From Bin5 sp022827195 (GTDB lineage: Bacteria; Chloroflexota; Anaerolineae; Caldilineales; Caldilineaceae), in the NCBI GenBank assembly GCA_965208275.1, contig OZ242331.1, positions 930,001 to 994,000 of the forward strand: a stretch of DNA of 64,000 nt, in the 5' to 3' direction. Under the pieces are notes generated by a model that did no database searches, had not been told where the DNA came from, and was given only the letters and a program-made list of their open reading frames with translations. Below, one piece after another: positions 50,198 to 60,090 of the stretch. Every line of letters starts with the position of its first letter. Positions within the stretch are counted from its first letter, which is position 1. Made by a program: the position numbers and the translations under genes.

Positions 50198-50580
50198 CTG
50201 TATTTCCTGTTTGGATTAGGGCTTACGTGCGAGACGAAGAGCCTGTCCGCGATCCGTATCTGCCATTCTGCTATGTCTGGAATCGGAAGTCAAAGGGGGC
50301 CCGATACCGGGCTTAGACCCGATTGGAGCTGTAAAGGGGTGGAGATCCGGCATTTTACACTGGAGAGACGAATGGCCCAGCGATTCCTGCTCTGCGGGAG
50401 GCAAATCGTCCCTCATGGGCAAGTTCCCTACGATGCATCTACGAATCGAATTGCAACGGATGTCGCCTACTAAGGGGTGGCGGCGAAGGACCGGGGCGAA
50501 GCTGCGGGAGGCCGTCTGCTATAATGAGGGCGGCAGAGGCGAAACGGGCGCCGCACTGGATTCTCCGGACTGGTGGACCT
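50198..50580. other. Divergent intergenic region
   Basis: About 380 bases between the LysM gene (minus) and the DUF2905 gene (plus). It holds one good promoter (extended -10 at 50517-50525). Otherwise I see no gene, hairpin or repeat. Confidence 0.5.
50517..50525 (+). promoter_or_regulatory. Extended -10 promoter of the DUF2905 gene
   Basis: TGCTATAAT: TGn plus a perfect TATAAT at 50520-50525. The -35 region is weak, as allowed for extended -10 promoters. The gene starts about 55 bases downstream. Confidence 0.5.
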
Positions 50581-50787
50581 ATGGCGAAGTGGCTGATTGT
50601 TGCAGGGATTGTCCTGCTTCTCATTGGGGCGGCGCTGCAGTTCGCGCCGTGGCTGTTCGCCTGGTTCGGCAAGCTGCCCGGCGACATAAACGTCGAGTCG
50701 GGATCGGTCAAGATATTCGTTCCGATCACGTCGATGTTGTTGTTGAGCATCGCGCTGACCCTGATTCTGAATATTCTCAACCGCTGA
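50581..50787 (+). CDS. DUF2905 small membrane protein
   Basis: A 68-residue protein from ATG 50581 with two hydrophobic spans (WLIVAGIVLLLIGAALQF and FVPITSMLLLSIALTLILNIL) separated by the conserved turn FGKLPGDINVESGSVKIFVPI. This turn is the signature of the DUF2905 family. The function is unknown. The upstream part of the frame (from 50524) is not family-like. It ends 9 bases before the methyltransferase start, so the two are probably co-transcribed. Confidence 0.85.
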   Translation: MAKWLIVAGIVLLLIGAALQFAPWLFAWFGKLPGDINVESGSVKIFVPITSMLLLSIALTLILNILNR

Positions 50788-50796
50788 TACGCGGAG

Positions 50797-51582
50797 ATGT
50801 CGATGCAGGGCGCATCCGACCTGCAGGAACTGTGGAAGGCTGAGGAGGAGATTCCTTTTTCGGGCTGGGATTTCTCCTACCTGGATGGGCGTATGTTGCT
50901 GGACCAGCCGCCCTGGTCCTACACGGCGCGCGCCAAAGAGCTGATGGGGCGGGCGTCGTCCGTGCTTGATATCGCGACGGGCGGCGGGGAGCGGCTGCTT
51001 GAAATGCAGGACAGCTGGCCGACGAAGGTCGCGGCGACAGAAGGGTATTCTCCTAACTTTGCTCTGGCGTCTGTGCGGCTGGGGCCGCTTGGTGTGCGGG
51101 TCGTGGCAGCCGACAGCGACGAGTTCAGCCCGATGCCATTCGCTGACGGGGAGTTCGATCTCGTGATCAACCGCCATGCGGCCCTGCATCTCGATGAGAT
51201 CGGGCGAATTCTCGCTCCAGGCGGGACCCTCCTGACGCGCCAGGTGCACGGCATGTGGGCGCATGACCTGCTTGCCGTTTTCGGCGCATACCCGCAGTGG
51301 CCGGATGCTTCGCCGCGGAAATACGTGCCTTGGCTGAAACGCGTCGGACTCGAATTGGTCGACCGGCGCGAGTGGTCCGGTACACTTGCGTTTCGCGACG
51401 TAGGCGCCGTCGTCTACTACCTCAAGGCGGTGCCCTGGCTGGTACCCGGCTTCTCTGTTGACGCGCATCTCGACGGCTTGCTTGCACTGCAGCGGCAGTT
51501 GGAGACGCGGGGCCTGCTGGCGTTCAAGGCGATGAACTACCTGCTCGAAGCTCGGAAGCCCATAGGCCTCCGGGCTACGTAG
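50797..51582 (+). CDS. SAM-dependent methyltransferase (class I)
   Basis: A 261-residue methyltransferase. Motif I is SVLDIATGGGERLLEM (Asp and the Gly-rich loop), the post-I acidic residue is in VAATEGYSPN, motif II is seen at ADGEFDLVINRHAALHL and motif III at ILAPGGTLLTRQV. The N-terminal FSGWDFSYLDGRMLLDQPPW segment is seen in a group of small Chloroflexota and Actinobacteria methyltransferases whose substrate is unknown. It follows DUF2905 by 9 bases. Confidence 0.75.
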   Translation: MSMQGASDLQELWKAEEEIPFSGWDFSYLDGRMLLDQPPWSYTARAKELMGRASSVLDIATGGGERLLEMQDSWPTKVAATEGYSPNFALASVRLGPLGVRVVAADSDEFSPMPFADGEFDLVINRHAALHLDEIGRILAPGGTLLTRQVHGMWAHDLLAVFGAYPQWPDASPRKYVPWLKRVGLELVDRREWSGTLAFRDVGAVVYYLKAVPWLVPGFSVDAHLDGLLALQRQLETRGLLAFKAMNYLLEARKPIGLRAT

Positions 51583-51645
51583 CTGACCGGGACGTCGCGG
51601 GTGTACTGCGTAAGGTTGGCAGCCGGCAAGGACGGCCGGTCGTTT

Positions 51646-53982
51646 TCACCGCTTGAGAAGCCCGGCAACAATCTTGATGAGCCTCGAGGCCCCTAGGGCC
51701 CTGTAGCCCGGACGCAGGCTAACCTCGACGGCGCAAGCCTTGAGTTCGGGCTCGAGCGAGATGGGATCTACCGCTGCGAGTGTGACATTGTTGGCTGCGC
51801 TGAGCGGGTCCGCCATGCGTCCCCAGTGAAAGGGCATGAAACAGGTGCCCGGGCGGATCTTGTGTGTTACGCGCGCCTTGGCCCAGACTTCGCCTCTGCG
51901 TGAGCGCACCTCCACCACGTCTTCGTTTTCAATCTGGCGCCGCACGGCGTCAACCGGGTTAATCTCCAGGAACGGTTCGCGCGCACCCTTCAGAAGACTT
52001 TCCGACTTGCCGGTACGCGTCATCGTGTGCCACTGGTTGCGCACACGGCCGGTAGTCAGGAGCAAAGGAAACCTCCTGTTTGGTAGTTCGGCGGGCGGAA
52101 CGAATTGAGGCGTATGGAAAGTCGCTTTGCCATCGGCAGTGGCAAAGACCTTGCGATCTTCGCATTCAGCGGCGGCGGCAGCATCCTTTCCGGTCGCACC
52201 TTCGCAGGCCGGCAGGCGCGGCCTGGTTGGGCCAGACGCTTCTTCGTGTAGTCCCGAATAGAGTCTGACGCTTCCGGGATGGTCGAGTTTGGGGACCGGC
52301 CATTGGAGCGGCCCTTCGGTCTGCAGGCGCCCATAGGTGACACCGCTGTAGTCGCAGAGGCGGCCCTTGGTCAATTGTGTGAACTCCTCAAAGACCTCGG
52401 CGGCTGATTCGTAGGTGAAGGCATCGGCGAAGCCCATTGCCGCGGCCACATCAGCCAGTATGCGCCAGTCCGGCCTTGCCTGACCGACGGGGTTCACCAT
52501 GCGGGGCAGGTACGTGATGCGCCGCTCGGAGTTGGTCATCACACCTTCGCGTTCGGACCACTGGGCGGCCGGCAGAAGCACGTGTGCATACCGGGTTGTG
52601 TCGGTCGGGTGGTAGGCGTCGGTCACGATCAGCAGTTCAAGTTTTTTCATGGCGGCTTCGACAACTTCGATATTCGGCATAGAGACGAGGGGATTGGTAC
52701 ACATGATCCACATCGCCTTTATCTCGCCCCTCGCGGCGGCTTCGAACATGTCGACTGCGGCCAGCCCTGGCTTTTCGGCGATGCGGCCCGGCGGCGCCTG
52801 CCAGAAGCGTTCGATCTCCTGTCGATGCCGCCGGCTATTGAGCGAGCGATAGCCCGGCAACAGGTGGGAAAGCCCGCCGGCTTCGCGCCCACCCATGGCG
52901 TTCGGCTGGCCGGTGAGCGAGAAGGGTCCGCTGCCTGGGCGACCGATCTGCCCGGTGGCGAGGTGCAGGTTGATAACTGCCTGGTTCTTGGCCACGCCGT
53001 TTACGCTCTGGTTCAGTCCCATGCTCCAGAATGAGAGGGCGCCCTGCGCGTTCCCGAAGAGCCGCGCTGCCTCGATCAGGTCACTCTCGGGAACGTCGCA
53101 GACTCTGGCCGCGTCGGCGGCCGGGACCTGGCGCGCCGCGTCCAGCAGGGGACCGAAGCCGTTGGTGTGGGAATCGATGAATTCGGGATCGGTCAACTCT
53201 TCGCCGTGCAGTAGGAACAGCATCGCGTTGAGGAGCACGACATCGGTGCCGGGCCTGATCGGAAGAAAGAGATCGGCGACGGCGGCCGTGCGGGTCTCTC
53301 GGGGGTCGACCACGATCACCTTGACGTTGTCGGGGTCCCTTTTCTTGCGGCGCTTTATGCGGTTGAAGAGGACCGGATGGCAATCGGCCGTGTTGGTGCC
53401 GATCAGGAAGAAGAGGTCGGCGCGGTCGATGTCCTGGTAGGCCGGCGGCGGGCCGTCAGAGCCGAGCGCGGAGACGTAGCCCGCGACGGCCGAGGCCATG
53501 CAAAGGCGGGAATTGGCGTCGAAGTTGTTGGAGCCGATGAAGCCTTTGAGTAGCTTATTGGCGACGTAATAGTCTTCGGTTGTGAACTGGCCGGAACCGT
53601 AGAAGGCGACGGATTCGGGGCCATTCTGCCGGACGATCCGCGTAAGGTTTTCGGCGATGTAGGCGGTAGCGATATCCCACGGTACCCCTTTGAACTCGTT
53701 GCCGGCAGGGGTCGCGCGGTTCGCGCTCGCGGGCGTAATAATCATCGGCTCGCGAATGCGGTCGGGCGTGTCGAGCGCGGCAGGCAGGTGGATCGGCTTG
53801 AGGCAGAGATCACCCAGTGAGGAGGGATGATCGGGATCGCCGAGGACTTTGGCAACCTTACCGTCTTTGGTGCCGACGCGAAGGCCGCAGCCGACGCCGC
53901 AGTACGGGCAGTAGGTGCTGTGCCAGCGATCGATCTGGGCGCTGGGTTTGCCATTTCGGTTTGGGACGCTTCGAGTGGTCAT
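51646..53982 (-). CDS. nasA: Assimilatory nitrate reductase, molybdopterin subunit
   Basis: A 778-residue molybdopterin enzyme. The N-terminal 4Fe-4S motif is YCPYCGVGC with the last Cys in GDLCLKP, as in NasA/NarB. FFLIGTNTADCHPVLF and VIVVDPRETRTAAVADLFLPIRPGTD belong to the molybdopterin domains, and the RFPLLLTTGRVRNQWHTMTRTG segment to the C-terminal MGD-binding domain. It reduces nitrate to nitrite in the cytoplasm with reduced ferredoxin or flavodoxin. ATG 53982 is used; ATG 54018 is a slightly longer alternative. It is the third gene of an operon with nirA and narK. Confidence 0.85.
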   Translation of the reverse strand: MTTRSVPNRNGKPSAQIDRWHSTYCPYCGVGCGLRVGTKDGKVAKVLGDPDHPSSLGDLCLKPIHLPAALDTPDRIREPMIITPASANRATPAGNEFKGVPWDIATAYIAENLTRIVRQNGPESVAFYGSGQFTTEDYYVANKLLKGFIGSNNFDANSRLCMASAVAGYVSALGSDGPPPAYQDIDRADLFFLIGTNTADCHPVLFNRIKRRKKRDPDNVKVIVVDPRETRTAAVADLFLPIRPGTDVVLLNAMLFLLHGEELTDPEFIDSHTNGFGPLLDAARQVPAADAARVCDVPESDLIEAARLFGNAQGALSFWSMGLNQSVNGVAKNQAVINLHLATGQIGRPGSGPFSLTGQPNAMGGREAGGLSHLLPGYRSLNSRRHRQEIERFWQAPPGRIAEKPGLAAVDMFEAAARGEIKAMWIMCTNPLVSMPNIEVVEAAMKKLELLIVTDAYHPTDTTRYAHVLLPAAQWSEREGVMTNSERRITYLPRMVNPVGQARPDWRILADVAAAMGFADAFTYESAAEVFEEFTQLTKGRLCDYSGVTYGRLQTEGPLQWPVPKLDHPGSVRLYSGLHEEASGPTRPRLPACEGATGKDAAAAAECEDRKVFATADGKATFHTPQFVPPAELPNRRFPLLLTTGRVRNQWHTMTRTGKSESLLKGAREPFLEINPVDAVRRQIENEDVVEVRSRRGEVWAKARVTHKIRPGTCFMPFHWGRMADPLSAANNVTLAAVDPISLEPELKACAVEVSLRPGYRALGASRLIKIVAGLLKR

Positions 53983-54078
53983 GACGATCGGTCCGTTGAG
54001 GCCGGCCGCCCCTGGCATCGGTCCAAGGCAAGGACAAAGTAACTCTTAAGGGGCCGAACCGGCAGGTGTCTCATTCGA

Positions 54079-55428
54079 TCAGTGCGCGCCAGTCAGGACC
54101 GAATCGCTGGCCTCTGCCAGGCGGGCGGCGGTCTCTTCTGAGGCGGCCTTCTCCTCGCGTTCGGAGAAGCGAACCATGAGCGCCATGAAGGCGCACGCCA
54201 CTACCAGAATGCCGAGGATCAGGTAGGACTGGCCGTACAACTCAGCTTCGCGCCTGAATAGGAAGCCTGCCAGCATCGCGCCAAAGTTGCCGCCGGCGCC
54301 GACAATTCCGGCAATGGCACCCAGGGCGCGCTTATTGATATAGGGAACGATTGCGAATGTGGCGCCTTCGGACATCTGGACAAAGAGGCTGAAGACGATC
54401 AGCGCGGGAATCGCCAGCGCGAGGAGCCCCATGGAAGCGAAGAGTACCAGCGCCACTCCTTCGAGAATGAGGCAGACAAAAAGGAAATGGACGCGTCCTC
54501 TCAGGCCGCCGCTGCGGTTGATATAGTCACTGAAGACACCTCCCATCGAGCGGGCGAATAGGTTCATCAAGCCGAAGAGGCCGGCGACCAGACCGGCGGT
54601 TGCCAGATTCAGGTCGAATCGATTGAAGAAGTAGAGCGCGGCCGTGCCATTGATCGTAAGCTCGATGCCGAAGCAAGCGGCGTAAATGAAGAAGAGCGCG
54701 ATCACGCGGGGATCTCTGATTGCCTCTTTGAAGGTGCCGCGTGAATCTGAGGACGGGGGCATATCGCCGCGTGCCCGCAGTTCGGAGTAGTTGCCGTCGG
54801 GCGCGTCCTGGGTCAGGAACCAGTAGGCTGCGGCTGTAATCAGCATGGCAAAACCCGGCAGGACCATCGCCAGCCGCCATCCCAGGGCCGCGGGGACAAA
54901 GGAAAGCAGGGCGGCGAGGACGAGAGGCATCACGGCCTGTGTCACGCCGCCGCCAAGATTGCCCCAGCCTGCGGTGGTAGCGTTGGCCATTCCAACGACA
55001 TTGGGCGCAAACATGACGCTGGTGTGGTACTGAGTGATTACAAATGAGGCGCCGATGGCGCCTACGAGGATGCGTGCGACGATGAATTGGGTGGGAGTCT
55101 GCGCCAGGCCGATGCCCATGACGGGTGCCGCTCCCAGCAGGAGCAGGGCCGTGTAAACTTTGCGGGCGCCGAAGCGGGTGCACATCGGGCCGATCAGGAG
55201 GCGTGCGACGATCGTCAAGGAGACGGCGGCGATAATGGAGTTCCCCACATGGGCCGGCGTCAGGCCCAGCGCTGCAATCGCTCCGTTGTCCCCTTTCATC
55301 AGGGGAACGATGCCAAACCAACCAAAGAAGCAGAGGAAAAAGGCGAACCAAGTAACGTGGAAGGCCCGCATGTGGGGTGTGCTGAAGCTGAAGAGATCGA
55401 TCTTGGTGGCCTTGTTCTTAAAATCCAC
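54079..55428 (-). CDS. narK: Nitrate/nitrite transporter (NNP family MFS)
   Basis: A 449-residue MFS permease with about 12 spans. FHVTWFAFFLCFFGWFGIVPLM at the N-terminus and the nitrate signature AGWGNLGGGVTQAVMP in TM5 are characteristic of the NarK/NasA-type nitrate-nitrite porters. A second signature in the second half (GIVGAGGNFGAMLAGFLF) is also present. Together with NirA and NasA it supplies nitrate for assimilation. It lies 37 bases after nirA and 96 before nasA. Whether it is a symporter or an antiporter cannot be told from the sequence. Confidence 0.85.
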   Translation of the reverse strand: MDFKNKATKIDLFSFSTPHMRAFHVTWFAFFLCFFGWFGIVPLMKGDNGAIAALGLTPAHVGNSIIAAVSLTIVARLLIGPMCTRFGARKVYTALLLLGAAPVMGIGLAQTPTQFIVARILVGAIGASFVITQYHTSVMFAPNVVGMANATTAGWGNLGGGVTQAVMPLVLAALLSFVPAALGWRLAMVLPGFAMLITAAAYWFLTQDAPDGNYSELRARGDMPPSSDSRGTFKEAIRDPRVIALFFIYAACFGIELTINGTAALYFFNRFDLNLATAGLVAGLFGLMNLFARSMGGVFSDYINRSGGLRGRVHFLFVCLILEGVALVLFASMGLLALAIPALIVFSLFVQMSEGATFAIVPYINKRALGAIAGIVGAGGNFGAMLAGFLFRREAELYGQSYLILGILVVACAFMALMVRFSEREEKAASEETAARLAEASDSVLTGAH

Positions 55429-55465
55429 AGGGGGAGTCTCCTTACAGCTGTTCGGAAAGATGAGG

Positions 55466-57079
55466 CTAGATTGCCGGTGCGGCCAGGGGCCTTTGCGCGC
55501 GGTAGCGAGCCGCGATGGCCTCTGCCAGCAGTTCGGTTGTCTCTTCTATGGTGGCCTTGTTGTGGATCTCCTCTCCCAGCCTCGCATTCTCACCAGCACG
55601 GCCGCCGGCAAAGATGTTGAAGCCGTCGATCACAGTTCCTTCCCGCCGCAGACGGGTGGCCTCCAGCCCGATTTCGGACAGCCGGTGGCGGCCGCAGGCG
55701 TGAACGCAGCCGGAGACGTTGAGGCGCACAATCTTATCGCGGTCGGGCAGCCGCTCCTCCAACTTGCGCGCGATCGCCAGGGAGATGCCCTTGGTATCGT
55801 TGAGTGCGAAGTGGCAGTAGTCGATGCCGGTGCATGTGACAAGGCCGCGCACAACGCCGGATGGCTCCGGGCTCCACTCTTCGAGCAGCGGTTCAGACAG
55901 GAGCTCGCCGAGCCTTGGATTGGGAACGTTGGGGATGATCACGTTCTGATCGTTTGTGAGGCGAAGTTCGCGGCTGCCGTATTGGTCGGCCAGATCGGCC
56001 AGGGCAAATAGCTGCTCGGCCGTGACGCGCCCGGTCGGCACGACCATTCCAACGTAGCTCAGGCCTGCCTGAAGTTGGGGATGGACGCCAATGTGGTCCT
56101 GCTTGTGCGGGTCGGGCTCGTTGTAGAGCAGGCAGTCGCCCGCGGATGGCAGGGACTCGCCGAGGGCATTCGTCACCTCGTCGCGAAATCGCGCCATGCC
56201 CCACCTGTCAATCAGGTACCACATGCGCGTTCTGCCGCGGACAGAGCGGTCTCCGTGGTCGCGGAAGACGGTCAGAATGGCGCGGCAGAGCGGTGTAACC
56301 TGCGAGGGACGAACGAATGCGTCGAGCGGGACTGCGAGATGTGGACTTCTGCTTCCCATGTGGCCGCCAACGACGACATTGAATCCGGGCACAGGACGGC
56401 CTCCTATCCGGCCGAGGGCCGGGGTCAGACCGATGTCATTGCTCTGGGCGTGCGTGCAGTCCAGCCGGCAGCCGTTTATCGAAATGTTGAATTTGCGGGG
56501 GATGTTTTCAAAGGCCGGGCCGAGGAGCGATAGCGCCGTCGCAGTTGTTAACTGTTCTGTGGCGAGCAGTTCGTGGCGCGTAAGTCCGGTCAGAGGGCAG
56601 CCGGTCACATTGCGGAAGTTATCCATTCCGGTCTGCTCGGCGCCCAACCCGACCGATTGCAGCGTTTCGATGATCTTGGGCATCGATTCAACTGTGATCC
56701 ACCGCAGTTGCATATTCTGGCGCGTGGTGAAGTCGCCCACGCCGCGTCCGTAGTCGCGTGCGAGAGAGGCGATTGCGCGCAGCTGGGTCGAGTTTATGAT
56801 TCCGTTCGAGATGCGGGTGCGCAGCATAAAGTAGCCGGGCGTTTGCTTGCGGTAGAAGAACCCATGCCATTTGAAGAGATCGTAATATTCGGGCGGGATG
56901 GCCTCGAAGCCTTCATCGGCCCAGCGATAGATGTCATGAATGAGGCTAAGGGGACTTTTCTTGAGCTTTAGCAGTTCAACCTTGCTCAGTTTGGGCTTGC
57001 CGTTGGCGCTGGCTTTTCCGTTTTTTCTCAATGAGACTGGCGCGGCTGGAATTGCACCATTTACAGCTGTCTTGTTCAT
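55466..57079 (-). CDS. nirA: Ferredoxin-nitrite reductase
   Basis: A 537-residue siroheme-Fe4S4 reductase. The siroheme/cluster Cys pairs are CTGIDYC and CVHAC (in NVSGCVHACGRH). The duplicated half-domains are visible (GRGVGDFTTRQNMQLRWI and ELRLTNDQNVIIPNV). NirA reduces nitrite to ammonium with six electrons from ferredoxin. ATG 57079 is chosen because GGGAG lies about ten bases upstream; 30 more codons are open upstream but are not family-like. Sulfite reductase is a possible alternative call, but the nitrate transporter and reductase downstream make nitrite reductase much more likely. Confidence 0.85.
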   Translation of the reverse strand: MNKTAVNGAIPAAPVSLRKNGKASANGKPKLSKVELLKLKKSPLSLIHDIYRWADEGFEAIPPEYYDLFKWHGFFYRKQTPGYFMLRTRISNGIINSTQLRAIASLARDYGRGVGDFTTRQNMQLRWITVESMPKIIETLQSVGLGAEQTGMDNFRNVTGCPLTGLTRHELLATEQLTTATALSLLGPAFENIPRKFNISINGCRLDCTHAQSNDIGLTPALGRIGGRPVPGFNVVVGGHMGSRSPHLAVPLDAFVRPSQVTPLCRAILTVFRDHGDRSVRGRTRMWYLIDRWGMARFRDEVTNALGESLPSAGDCLLYNEPDPHKQDHIGVHPQLQAGLSYVGMVVPTGRVTAEQLFALADLADQYGSRELRLTNDQNVIIPNVPNPRLGELLSEPLLEEWSPEPSGVVRGLVTCTGIDYCHFALNDTKGISLAIARKLEERLPDRDKIVRLNVSGCVHACGRHRLSEIGLEATRLRREGTVIDGFNIFAGGRAGENARLGEEIHNKATIEETTELLAEAIAARYRAQRPLAAPAI

Positions 57080-57912
57080 TAGGTCCGACTCCCTTTTGGG
57101 CACGAATCCGATCCCTACAAGGCAAGAATACGGCAGCGCCGGCAAGGGCGGTATTGCCAGATTGGCCAAAAAGAAAAAGCAATGATTGTACTAAACGCAC
57201 AAGTTGTATCCAGGAATTCAGGGTGATTGGCCGACTATTCGCGCTTTTGCATCAATCCCTTCTTCGATTTTTGTGCAATATGACCAGATTCTAGGAAAAA
57301 TCCATGGCAACCCTCTTGCAGGGAAAGCTGGGAGGCGGTCTGATCGAATCGTAGAACGGGCCTTCACAGTCAAGCGGACGGATGAATTCAAGAGTGGAAG
57401 TTCAGAGGGTCCGGCTTCCCGTCGATTGAGCCGCCGGTCTAGCTTTGAAAAGAGAAGTGTGCACCCAAACTCAGCGGCGCGGCGGGTCGCGTGCGTCGGC
57501 TCGGTGAGCGCGGTGAACGCAAGTAAAGTTGGGCGAAATCTTAGAATCTGGGAGGGGAGTCCATCAACGGAATGACACTGCGGCGCTACCCAGCCGTCTG
57601 TTCTGCGGGGTCTCTACTTATAGCAAGGGTTAACGCGCGAAAGCTTCGCGTAGAAAAGCGACGACGCGGCGGACTGATCGATCTGAACGGCAATTGGAAC
57701 GACTATCCCGGCCAGGGATGTATTCAGACGTCTGCCCTTGGTAGCGAGAGTTGTCGGCGGCCTGCGGCTTTTTGCGGGGATCTAATTCAATGGGCTTTGT
57801 GGCCGGAAGAGTGAGGCTAGCGGGCGCAAGAGACGATTACGTGAGGGTGTTTGCAAATGACCGTTGTCATGCTCTCGGACTGCCGGTCGGCAAGGCAAAT
57901 CTCGCCCCTACG
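57080..57912. other. Long non-coding stretch upstream of nirA
   Basis: About 830 bases with no convincing gene on either strand; open frames here are short and lack family features. It must hold the nirA promoter (minus strand), but I could not find a box pair that stands out, and there is no clear GTA-N8-TAC or other known nitrogen-control site. No decayed gene could be recognised. Confidence 0.5.
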
Positions 57913-59097
57913 CTACTGATAGCGCCGCAGGATGCGGCGGGCGACGCTCATCTTGTGGACCTCGTCGGGGCCGTCGTAGATGCGGGAGGCGCGTTCGTGG
58001 CGATACCAGAATGCGATGGGCGTGTCGTCGCTCATACCCAGGCCGCCGAGCGTCTGCAGCGCCTTGTCCAGTACGCGCATCAGGACCTCGGCTGCGAAGA
58101 ACTTTATCAGCGAAATCTCATCTCTGGCTGCGTAGATGCCTTCGCTATCGATCTTTTGGGCGGTGTCGAGGACCATCAGGCGCGCGGCGTTTATCTCCGC
58201 ACGGCTCTCGGCAATCCACGCTTGAACCATCCCCTGTCCGCCGAGAAGACGTCCCGGCGCGACTTCGCGCCGCGCGGCGCGGCTGCACATGATGTCGAAG
58301 GCACGTTCACAGATGCCAATCCAACGCATGCAGTGGTGGATACGGCCCGGACCGAGCCGAAGCTGTGCCAGGGCGAACCCCTTGCCCTCTTCGCCTATCA
58401 GATTCTCCTGCGGGACGCTTACGTCCTCGAACCAGACCTCGGCGTGGCTGTTCCAGCCTCCATGCGCCTCGCCCATTACAGAGATGTTGCGCTCGATGTG
58501 AAATCCGGGCGTGTCCAGTGGCACGATGATCTGGCTGGCGCGGGCGTGGCGGCTTTCAGCGTCCGGATTGGTGACTGCCATGACGACGGCAAAGGCTGCA
58601 CCTTCGGCGGCTGTCGTAAACCACTTGTGGCCGTTTATGACATACTGGTCGCCGTCGCGCAGAGCGGTCGTGCTCATCCAGGTCGGGTTGGACCCGGCGT
58701 GCTCTGGTTCGGTCATGGCAAAGCAGGAGCGGACCTCGCCGCGGGCGAGAGGCAGCAAAAAGCGCGCGCGTTGGTCCTCGGTTCCGGCGTGGACGAGCAA
58801 CTCCATATTGCCCATGTCGGGGGCCTGGCAGCCGAAGACGTAGTGTCCGCCTGGAGTCCGGCCAAGGACCTCGCTGACGCGTCCGAACTCGGCCAGCGTC
58901 AACCCTTGCCCACCGTACGCAACCGGTAGGGCCAGCCCCCACAAGCCGGCCTCTCTGACGACGTCGCGTTTCTGATTGAATATCGGCTCAACCTCGGCCC
59001 AGGGGCGGCTGATCAGCAGCTTTTCCAGCGGAATGACTTCGGCGTCTACGACTTGCCGGACGCGGGGCAAAAGGTCGGACAGTTTGTCATTCATCAT
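57913..59097 (-). CDS. Acyl-CoA dehydrogenase family protein
   Basis: A 394-residue FAD-dependent acyl-CoA dehydrogenase of the ACAD10/11-like group. Landmarks are ALPVAYGGQGLTLAEFGRV at the N-terminal helical domain, the FAD/substrate strand CFAMTEPEHAGSNPTW, INGHKWFTTAAEGAAFA, and the C-terminal IYDGPDEVHKMSVAR, with DGPDEVH marking this group. ATG 59097 follows GAGGGGAG at a good distance. It oxidises an acyl-CoA at the alpha-beta bond and passes electrons to an electron-transfer flavoprotein. It lies 82 bases after the SDR gene and is probably in the same operon. Confidence 0.85.
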   Translation of the reverse strand: MMNDKLSDLLPRVRQVVDAEVIPLEKLLISRPWAEVEPIFNQKRDVVREAGLWGLALPVAYGGQGLTLAEFGRVSEVLGRTPGGHYVFGCQAPDMGNMELLVHAGTEDQRARFLLPLARGEVRSCFAMTEPEHAGSNPTWMSTTALRDGDQYVINGHKWFTTAAEGAAFAVVMAVTNPDAESRHARASQIIVPLDTPGFHIERNISVMGEAHGGWNSHAEVWFEDVSVPQENLIGEEGKGFALAQLRLGPGRIHHCMRWIGICERAFDIMCSRAARREVAPGRLLGGQGMVQAWIAESRAEINAARLMVLDTAQKIDSEGIYAARDEISLIKFFAAEVLMRVLDKALQTLGGLGMSDDTPIAFWYRHERASRIYDGPDEVHKMSVARRILRRYQ

Positions 59098-59179
59098 TGG
59101 GGACTCCCCTCTTCCGCAATTCGAAGCTGTGCGGCCCGGAACTTTTCCAAGGATGGGTTCCGGGGCCGCCCCGGCGTCG

Positions 59180-59965
59180 TTACATGCCCAGCCCGGCGTC
59201 GACCCACTGACCGCCGTCAACCAGAAAAGTGCCTCCGGTTGTGAAACTACTGGCGTCCGAGGCGAGGTAGAGCGCAATGCCGGTGAGTTCGCCGCTTTCG
59301 GCAATCCTTTTTTGGGGAATCGAGCGCAGCACCGCCTCGTTAAGGGCGGCGTCTTGCCAGACGGCGCGGCTGAATGCGGTCTTGACATAACCGGGCGCGA
59401 TCGCGTTTACCTGGATGCCATCGCTCGCAAGCTCCGCGGCCAGCACCTCGGTCAGCATCAGGACGGCAGCCTTGCTGACACAGTAGACGCCCATGCCGGG
59501 CTGCGGTCGCTTGCCGGCGATCGAGGCCACGTTGATTATCCTGCCGCCGCCACGTCTGATCATTTGCGCGCTGCAGGACTTTGCCATGCGGAAGTAGCCG
59601 ACGAGGTTGACATCGAGTATCTTCTGCCAGTGGCTCTCCTCGGCGGAGAGGACCGGGCCGAAATGGGGGTTGGTGGCCGCATTGTTGACGAGGATGTCGA
59701 TGCCGCCGAAAGCGCTGACGGCCTGCTGCACCAGCGCGTCGATCGCGCAACTGTCGCCGGTATGTGCGGCCGCGGCCAAGGCCTTGCCGCCGTTTGTCCG
59801 GATTGAGCCGGCCACCTCTTCGACGGCCTCCTGCTTGCGGCTGCTGAGCACGACGGCAGCGCCCATCGCGGCGTAGCAGCGGGCGATTGCGGCGCCGATA
59901 CCCCTGGAGGCCCCGGTGATTACCGCGACTTTGCCAGCCAGATCGAAACTGGGAAGTTGCGTCAA
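59180..59965 (-). CDS. SDR family oxidoreductase
   Basis: A 261-residue classical short-chain dehydrogenase. The NAD(P) motif TGASRGIGAAIA, the NNAATNP motif, the catalytic YCVSK (with preceding Ser in NVASIAG) and the C-terminal SFTTGGTFLVDGGQWVDAG are all in place. TTG 59965 is chosen as the start because GGGAGCG lies just upstream and the promoter at 60030-60058 gives a short leader; longer frames would begin upstream of the transcript. It could oxidise a hydroxyacyl or alcohol substrate in the same pathway as the acyl-CoA dehydrogenase. Confidence 0.85.
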   Translation of the reverse strand: MTQLPSFDLAGKVAVITGASRGIGAAIARCYAAMGAAVVLSSRKQEAVEEVAGSIRTNGGKALAAAAHTGDSCAIDALVQQAVSAFGGIDILVNNAATNPHFGPVLSAEESHWQKILDVNLVGYFRMAKSCSAQMIRRGGGRIINVASIAGKRPQPGMGVYCVSKAAVLMLTEVLAAELASDGIQVNAIAPGYVKTAFSRAVWQDAALNEAVLRSIPQKRIAESGELTGIALYLASDASSFTTGGTFLVDGGQWVDAGLGM

Positions 59966-60029
59966 CTGATCGCTCCCGCCGAGGCCTGCCGCCAAGAATT
60001 GAATGTTCCTGGATAGGGAAGTCGCATCC

Positions 60030-60058
60030 AGTATAGCATCTGGACACGTCCTCAACAA
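60030..60058 (-). promoter_or_regulatory. Promoter of the SDR/acyl-CoA dehydrogenase operon
   Basis: Minus-strand TTGTTG (60053-60058), 17-base spacer, TATACT (60030-60035). The TTG start at 59965 is about 65 bases downstream. Confidence 0.65.
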
Positions 60059-60090
60059 TCCATTCCAGCCGCGGAGGGATCAGTGGATTG

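Noticed and set aside
57186..57208. Possible NtcA-like site before nirA
   Set aside because: The GTA and TAC half-sites are not spaced by eight bases, and no matching promoter follows.
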